Position numbers and translations under genes: made by a program
Part shown: one piece after another, positions 58,009-64,000 of the stretch
Numbering within the stretch: the stretch's first letter is position 1
How the letters are laid out: each line of letters starts with the position of its first letter
The notes under the pieces: model-generated
The model's input: only the letters and a program-made list of their open reading frames with translations
What the model was told of the DNA's origin: nothing
Database searches by the model: none
Assembly: GCA_015179125.1 (NCBI GenBank)
Contig: WHVA01000166.1
Coordinates: 1 to 64,000, forward strand
From: Gautieria morchelliformis
Taxonomy: Eukaryota; Basidiomycota; Agaricomycetes; Gomphales; Gomphaceae
DNA: 64,000 bases
Reading direction: 5' to 3'

Positions 58009-58487
58009 TGTTGGGTGCATTTATGCTCCTGCACCAAAATCAAGCATAATATATTCAATTTGTTGTATGGTGTTTTCAATCTTTTCTCATACTGTTCTTG
58101 TACCATGCATCCACTTCCCTGCTTATTTTCGAAATTTTCCAGTCACTCCATTTCATTCTGTTATTTCTATTTTCACAGGCGGCTGCACCCAGCGGAGTTT
58201 GAAATGACTCCGACGCGCGAGCCCTTGGGCGCTAAAGGGCCGGGTGCACGTATATGCCTTCTGAGACAGGATTACACTCCTCTCTCAGTGACAATAAATT
58301 CACTGAGAGAGGCGAGTAGTATTCTTCATATTTACATAGCATGTTGACTAAAAATCATGTAGTGTATTTGATTCTAGGTACTGTATTAATATATCAGTGA
58401 CAATAAATTCACTGAGAGAGTGTATTTGATTCTAGCTTTCTAAGAACTCTACCGAACCTTCCCTGCCATAGCCCCTAGTTGCTAACA
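58009..58487 (+). repeat. Solo LTR (Copia family) in the chromovirus protease
   Basis: The 479-bp LTR begins TGTTGGGTGC and ends GCTAACA, with TSD CTGTC at 58004-58008 and 58488-58492. Its hairpin CTCTCTCAGTGA/TCACTGAGAGAG is intact. Confidence 0.94.
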
Positions 58488-58865
58488 CTGTCCCCCGAAT
58501 TCACGCGAGCTACAAGGATGAAGACATTCCCCCTGGAGCAACCAATCGCACTGCAGCTAGCCTGCATAGGCAGCCGTTCCACGATCAACTATGGAACGAA
58601 CGCAACCATCAAGTTTGGTCGCGGGACATATGACGAATACTTCGACGTAGCAAACGTCGAATATTACGACGCGATCTTAGGGACACCGTTCCTAAGGAGA
58701 TTCGGCATAACCCTGGACTTCTCAAGCCCAGGGACGATCTGCAAGGGAAACGAAGTGATCCCCACGGGCAAGGTCTCATTCGACGACGACGAATCGACAA
58801 ACAAGGACAAGGGGCCACGGGTGAGCAGGATCACCCAAGCGCCAATGCCGAACCTGGCTCATTGA
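58488..58865 (+). CDS. Protease remainder of the chromovirus
   Basis: The segment contains the ILGTPFLRRFGI block of retroviral-type aspartic proteases and ends before the RT region. It is separated from its first part by the LTR insertion. Confidence 0.75.
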   Translation: MSPEFTRATRMKTFPLEQPIALQLACIGSRSTINYGTNATIKFGRGTYDEYFDVANVEYYDAILGTPFLRRFGITLDFSSPGTICKGNEVIPTGKVSFDDDESTNKDKGPRVSRITQAPMPNLAH

Positions 58866-58943
58866 AGCCAGGAGGATGAGTCACGGGACGACTCGTCCTC
58901 GAACTCACCCTACAGTCGTAGGGAGAGACACTCTCACCTAACG

Positions 58944-60031
58944 GTGAAAGCGATGGGGAAGCAGAAAGCGGGCCCGTGTGCCGCGGGACCTAATAGATGC
59001 CAACAGCGCCTAATGGCTTCTAAGCCAACCACTATCATCATCCTCACGGATGATGACCTTCCTCGCCTCCGCGAGGAATGGAAGGAAAAAATCACTGACC
59101 TAGTCAGTGGAATTCCATTAGAACTCCCGCCACTGCGGGAGATCAACCATGAGATCAACCTCATCGATCCCAACAAGCACATGCGGTATCGACTACCGAA
59201 ATGCCCCGAACACTTCCGAGAGGAACTGTCGGCAAAGATAGAACGATACACCACGGCAACGTGGTGGATTCCGGCAGTAGCGCAGCAGGCAGTGCCCATG
59301 ATGTGTGTGCCAAAGAAGAATGGTATGTTGAGAACCGTCTTCGATCTGCGCCAGCAGAACGAAAACACAGTGAAGGACGTCACGCCCTTCCCGGATCAGG
59401 ATATCATATGCAGCAACATGGCTCGCTGCCGATATCGAACTAAACTCGATATGTCAGAAGCATACGAGCAGATCCGGATTCATCTGGATCACATAGCAAA
59501 GACAGCCTTTGCCACGATCCTCGGCACCTTCAGGAGCCAGGTGATACAGATGGGGGACTGTAACGCCCCATCAACATTCCAACGGCTGATGACAGCCATT
59601 TTCCGCGACTGCATAGGTCGCTTCGTCCATGTCTACATGGACGACATCTTCATATTCTCGCTCTCAATACGAGAGCATGAAGAACACCTCTACATCGTCT
59701 TTGACCGACTGAGGAAGAACCACCTCTTTCTGAGCAAGAAAAAGGTGGACCTCTACTCCATCCGAATGGAGTGCCTCGGCCATGTGATTGATGGCCGAGG
59801 GGTACATGCCGACGAGGATAAGATGCAACGCATCCGCGAGTGGCGCAGGCCACGGACGTTCAATGACGTCCAGCGTTTCCTCGGGCTCATACAGTATCTG
59901 GCACACTACATGCCGGATGTTAGCGCATATACCACCCCGCTATCGGGCTGTGCGCGTAATAACCGTCCATTCGAATGGACGTCACTGCTCGACAAATGCT
60001 GGCAAAGCATTAAGGTGTTGGCCTGTAAGGC
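58944..60031 (+). CDS. Gypsy reverse transcriptase
   Basis: The full set of RT blocks is visible: a MRYRLPKCP-like approach, VPKKNGMLRTVFDLRQQN, LDMSEAYEQIRI, GDCNAPSTFQRLM, catalytic VYMDDIFIFS (near 59632-59660), and the connection region with FLGLIQYLAHYMPD. It runs into the LTR at 60032. Confidence 0.93.
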
Positions 60032-60724
60032 TGTTACGTATCGAGATTTCCACTAAATCGGAACTGGAAAGGACAGTGGCTTCAACTTATAGGTTGCGCC
60101 CCCAATGAACTATCGTCCTAAGTATTTCGGAACTGAGTCGGAAGTCGGAAAGTACTGGACCAAAGGTTTGGTCGGAACTTGTGTCGGAACTGAGGCGGAA
60201 GGCGGAAAGCGGAAGACTGAGAGCGACTGAGATCTTGCTAAACTCGCTGTGCTAAGAACAGGAGATGGAGCGAAGGAAATCAAGTATCGAAGGTGATTAT
60301 CTGATTGCAGAATAACAGACATACATGAGGGGGTTTTTATACAAGGTGCAGAACAACAAGTAATGGTATTGTACTAAGCAAATTCCGGAGGAAGCGGAAG
60401 TCGAGTACAATGTGTGGGAACTAACTATTGGGAACAATGGGAATACAAAGGGGGTTCAGGGTAAGGTAGGACAATGGCAAAGAACAAGGCGGGTAAGTAC
60501 AATAGGGATCGGAAGAAACGGAAGTACGGAAATGGTATCTTGCTGTACTCAGGGTCGAGTACGGAGGCCGGTGTCTGGAGGTGGCCAGGGGTACTGAAAG
60601 AACAAGGGAGGAGGGTTGCGGATATTGCGGATGTTGCGGGTGATGCGGATGTCGGAATAGAGTCGGAGGTAGCGCGGAGGATATGCGGAGGTGGCGGAGA
60701 TGGTTGATCGGAACAGTCGTAACA
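60032..60724 (-). repeat. Solo LTR, TGTTACG family, in the chromovirus
   Basis: The 693-bp LTR begins TGTTACGTATCG and ends GTCGTAACA, with TSD AAGGC at 60027-60031 and 60725-60729. It is in reverse orientation to the copy at 15933-16612. Confidence 0.94.
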
Positions 60725-62209
60725 AAGGCCCCGATCCTGCGTCCAGTAGACGCAAGGTGCCCAGAGCCGATCTGGGTGATCACCGACGGGTCAAAAGCCG
60801 GCGTCGGTGCGGTCTACGGCCAAGGTCCTGACTGGAAAACTTGTCGACCAGCCGGCTTCTTGTCAAAGAAGTTCAGCGTTGCTCAGCAACACTACCGGAC
60901 TCATGAGCACGAGACTATCGCGGTGCTCGAGGCTCTCATGAAATGGGAGGACAAACTGCTGGGGCGAAGGTTCACCCTCGTCACAGACCACAAGGGACTC
61001 GAGTACTTCGAGACCCAAAAGAGCCTATCTGACCGACAGGTCAGATGGTGGGAGTTTCTCTCCCGGTTCAATTTCAACACCGTTCATGTTGACGGTGTAG
61101 AGAACAAGGTAGCGGACTGCCTGTCGCGCTACTACAAGAGTGACACGAGTGATGACAATCACCCGGACCACGTCTTTGTGAACGCGGATGCGCATTTAGA
61201 TCCGGACGGTGAGTTATTGCCCACCGACCGGTATGTCGAGCTGCGAACAGCGGTGACAAGACAATCTAAACGCCTCACCGAGAAGACAGAGGCGAGAGTG
61301 ACGGAAGCCGCCGCACTAAACGAGGGCTCACCAGAGCCCGCGAATGTCGCCGCGTCCAGCGACGACGACGATGATGTCAGAGCCATCACCGCAGGGAATG
61401 ACGGCACACCCCTGCGCCGGATCGTCGAGCAAGGCGTAGACCTGTCTAAGGTCCTACGAGACGCGTACCATAGGGACACCATGTTCACAAAGATCATGGC
61501 GAACCCGGACGCGCACCCGAGATTCGGAATCTGGGATGGGCTGATCTGGACTAAGAATCAGCTCAAGAGAGACGTCATTGCCGTCCCCCGCTCTGTTCTT
61601 CAAGGGGGAAGGAGGCTGATCGAAATCATCATCGATCGGGCACATCAGATAGTCGGCCACTACGGCCATCTGAAGACTTCGAACTACGCTCGAAGAGCAT
61701 ATTGGTGGCCGGGCATGAACCCAGACATCGAAGCATTCTGCACATCGTGCGTGAAGTGCCAGATGACGAAAACCGGGCCACAACGGCCCAAAGGCCTACT
61801 ACACAGCCTACCCATTCCGGATAAGCTGTGGCAGTCGATTGGCATCGACTTCATGGGGCCCCTGCCCAAATCCAACGACTGCGACTACCTGATGGTAGTC
61901 ATCGACCAACTAACGTCGCTCGTACACCTCGTGCCAACCACGACGAGTGTGTCAGCCAAGGGAGTAGTAGCCTGGCTGTTTCTAAAAGAGGTCATCCGAC
62001 TGCAGGGAGTTCCCGACTCCATTGTCTCGGACAGAGACTCAAAATTCACGTCGATCTTCTGGCGTGAGCTCCAGCGACTCATGGGGACTAAGCTCCTCAT
62101 GTCAACTGCCTTCCATCCACAAACGGATGGAGCAACCGAGCGGGCAAACCGCTCGATCGGCCAGATATTGCGCGCGGTCGTCAGAGACGATCAGAAGGAT
62201 TGGGCAGTG
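60725..62209 (+). CDS. Gypsy RNase H and integrase
   Basis: RNase H motifs (VITDGSKAGVGAVYG, HEHETIAVLEAL, VTDHKGLEYF) are followed by an acidic spacer, then integrase: the zinc-binding His/Cys domain (IVGHYGHLKT, CTSCVKCQMTK) and the DDE core (GIDFMGPLP, SDRDSKFTSIFW, PQTDGATERANR). It runs into the LTR at 62210. Confidence 0.93.
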
Positions 62210-62706
62210 TGTAGAGGACAGGAATTATAGGCAGTAGGATGGACTTGTTGCTCAAAAGAATAGACTAGAAAACAATTCACTCTCTCAGTGAATTTAGTGG
62301 TCACTGTAAATATATTATACACTACCTAGAAATCAATTCACTACAGAGGATTTCTAGGTTAATAAATCGAAAGAATACTAGACTAATTTACTTGCCTCTC
62401 TCAGTGAATTTAGTGGTCACTGAGAGAGGGGGAAATATGTTCCACTGCGCATGTACTACTACCCGGCCCTTTAACGCCCAAGAGCTCGCGCGTCGAAGTC
62501 ATTTCAGACTCCGCTGGGTGCAGCTGCTTGTGAAAGTAGGAATAACAAGATGAAATGGAGAGATAAGGAGTGAGTGGAAAATTTCGAAAATAACCAGAGA
62601 AATGGATGCATGATACAAGAACAATGTGAGAAGAAATTGAGAAGCCACACAACAAATTGGATATATTATGCTTGATTTTGGTGCAGGAGCATAAATGCAC
62701 CCAACA
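62210..62706 (-). repeat. Solo LTR (Copia family) in the chromovirus integrase
   Basis: 497 bp, minus orientation, TSD CAGTG at 62205-62209 and 62707-62711. Closest by eye to the LTRs of the full Copia at 45261-50518. Confidence 0.95.
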
Positions 62707-63431
62707 CAGTGATATGCCCAATGGTTGAGGTCGCCCTCAACAGCAACGTCAGTGCAACCACAGGATTCGCACCCTTCGAGCTGAACCACGGCTATATGCC
62801 GCGGATAGACCTCCCCATAGCCGCGGACACCCCGTTCAAGGGGGTGGCTCAGTTCGCACATCAGGCAAAATGGAACCTGATGGCGGCACACGATGCAATC
62901 ATAGAGCATCGAGTGACGCAAATGTTTCATGCAAATAAGAAACGTATGGCGAGCAACAGGTACGCGGCCAACGACCGCGTCTACCTTTCGACACAAAACT
63001 TAACTCTCCCGAAAGGAAGAGCCAGAAAACTAGTCCCGCGGTACATCGGACCATACCGCGTCATGGAGGTTCACAACGACGCCTCGACGGTGACCCTCGA
63101 TCTTCCCGACGAGCTGAAAAGCCATCGCATTTCACCGGTCTTCCATTCCAGCCTCGTACGGCGATACGAAGCTGACAACGACGAATTATTCCCTCGTTGT
63201 GAGGCCAAGTCATTTTATGACTTCGGAGCAAATGACGACGAGGAGTGGCTCGTTGACGAGATTATCGCACATCGATGGATAAACTCGACGGACCTGGAAT
63301 TCCAGGTCCATTGGACCCTAGGTGATGTGACATGGGAACCCATATCGTCCTGCAAGGACCTCGAAGCCCTAGATAGCTACCTAGAGCTTCGGGGGGTGGG
63401 CAAGCCACGCAACCTCCCCAGACGCCGCTAG
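62707..63431 (+). CDS. Integrase C-terminus with chromodomain
   Basis: The segment begins in the integrase core end (EVALNSNVSATTGFAPFELN), continues through the GPY/F-like region (YIGPYRVME, VFHSSLVRRY) and ends with a chromodomain (EEWLVDEIIAHR, then FQVHWTLGDVTWEP; near 63238-63350). In chromoviruses this domain directs integration to certain chromatin. Confidence 0.9.
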
Positions 63432-63554
63432 ACGCGTCTGTCACGTGCAGACCACGTGACGCGCCGGCCACGGTGCGGTTAAATTTTCACCTCGGATCTT
63501 TCCGAGGGCGCATCGCTTCTTGGAAGCAACCACCACCATCATCTACCCACGAAG

Positions 63555-64000
63555 ATGATACCCCCCAGAGATGGGATGGACGTTGACCCGTCAACGTCCA
63601 CAACGCGGACAACGGCCCCGAGACAAGGGGCCGCTGACATTCTCCGTGCTCCGATAGACCAGGAGCATTGGATGATCGTGGGATGGGAGGACGCCCTCGC
63701 CATCGTCCACCCGGACGATTGTGCAACGTGCGCGGACTATGCCGCGCACCTAAGGGCAGCGACAGGCACCCACAAGGTTAAACTGCAGGACGAGGACATC
63801 GGCGACGCCGTCGATGCGGCGTGGGGATGGCTCCCAAGGGGCATCGTGCGTGACGCGCGAGAAGAGCCCCTCCGGGACGTCAACGACCTCAAAAAAGAGG
63901 TCAAGGAGCTAGAACACGCGGTCGAGGACCGTGACGACGCGCTCGTAACCGAGCACACCAGGATCAAGGAGCTGGAGCAGCAGCTGAGTGCAGCCCAGCT
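63555..64000 (+). CDS. Unidentified ORF downstream of chromovirus pol, runs off the window
   Basis: It is open from ATG at 63555 to the window end (148 codons). A Ser/Thr-rich start is followed by a short Trp-containing block (HWMIVGWEDALAIVHP), two Cys in CATCADY, and from about residue 105 a coiled-coil-like helix (DVNDLKKEVKELEHAVEDRD). No family is recognised. Only 123 bp separate it from the pol stop, on the same strand, so it may be a 3' accessory ORF of the element. Its coiled coil and base composition resemble the 5' ORF region, which may mean an adjoining element copy. Confidence 0.55.
   Translation, partial: MIPPRDGMDVDPSTSTTRTTAPRQGAADILRAPIDQEHWMIVGWEDALAIVHPDDCATCADYAAHLRAATGTHKVKLQDEDIGDAVDAAWGWLPRGIVRDAREEPLRDVNDLKKEVKELEHAVEDRDDALVTEHTRIKELEQQLSAAQ

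Larger units (their letters stand above)
55232..64000 (+). mobile_element. Gypsy chromovirus with three nested solo LTRs
   Basis: Gag, protease, RT, RNase H, integrase and a C-terminal chromodomain occur in Gypsy order from 56549 to 63431. A 5' ORF region (55394-56545) and a 3' ORF (63555 onward) flank them. Three solo LTRs (58009-58487, 60032-60724, 62210-62706), each with a TSD, interrupt it; between them the frames are largely open, so it was probably whole until the insertions. No own LTR is recognised: the 5' end looks truncated against the duplicated block, and the 3' LTR would lie beyond the window. Mostly intact frames suggest moderate to young age. Confidence 0.9.

Noticed and set aside
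1-64000. tRNA, rRNA or riboswitch genes
   Set aside because: No cloverleaf with A/B box pattern or rRNA-like conserved stretch was seen; absence is by eye only.

Overview
The window looks like a transposon-dense region of a filamentous basidiomycete genome, most likely an Agaricomycete. The evidence is short GT-AG introns of about 35-130 bp, a C2-NACHT-WD40 NLR-type gene, F-box/LRR-type genes in the style of mushroom-forming fungi, a Tnp2-type (EnSpm/CACTA) transposase, Copia and chromodomain Gypsy elements, and many solo LTRs. No rRNA, tRNA or CRISPR array was seen. No more precise placement can be supported from the sequence alone.

Layout. Positions 1-24345 (copy A) and 40648-55231 (copy B) are two copies of one segmental duplication, about 1% different in the coding parts I compared. 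Each carries, in order: a repeat-rich flank, an F-box gene (7673-9144; 43693-45164), a large coding-poor LTR element inserted in the last exon of that F-box gene, a minus-strand LINE ORF1-like gene, a palindromic 36-bp minisatellite and a minus-strand LRR-type gene. Copy A alone has a gag-only Copia element (1331-5886) whose empty site is visible in copy B. Copy B alone has a young full-length Copia (45261-50518) and has lost about 10.6 kb that is present in A (about 9938-20574).

Between the copies lie an NLR pseudogene (24440-32473) split by two solo LTRs, a decayed Gypsy RT fragment (about 32700-33480), a minus-strand hypothetical gene (core 34264-35175) and a Tnp2 transposase gene (36374-39900, minus). 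Right of copy B is a chromovirus (55232 to the window end) interrupted by three solo LTRs and followed by a further ORF (63555 onward).

Most of the LTR structure is supported by TG...CA termini plus 5-bp target-site duplications (TSDs). Eleven solo LTRs from five families could be delimited this way, against three elements with paired LTRs. The region therefore reads as a layered record of insertion, LTR-LTR recombination, duplication and deletion, in which host genes survive mainly as two F-box copies and one LRR gene. The most unusual items are the gag-only Copia carrying an intron-bearing divergent gene pair, the F-box proteins whose C-terminus is now encoded by an LTR, and the NLR pseudogene whose WD40 units kept duplicating after they acquired a stop codon.
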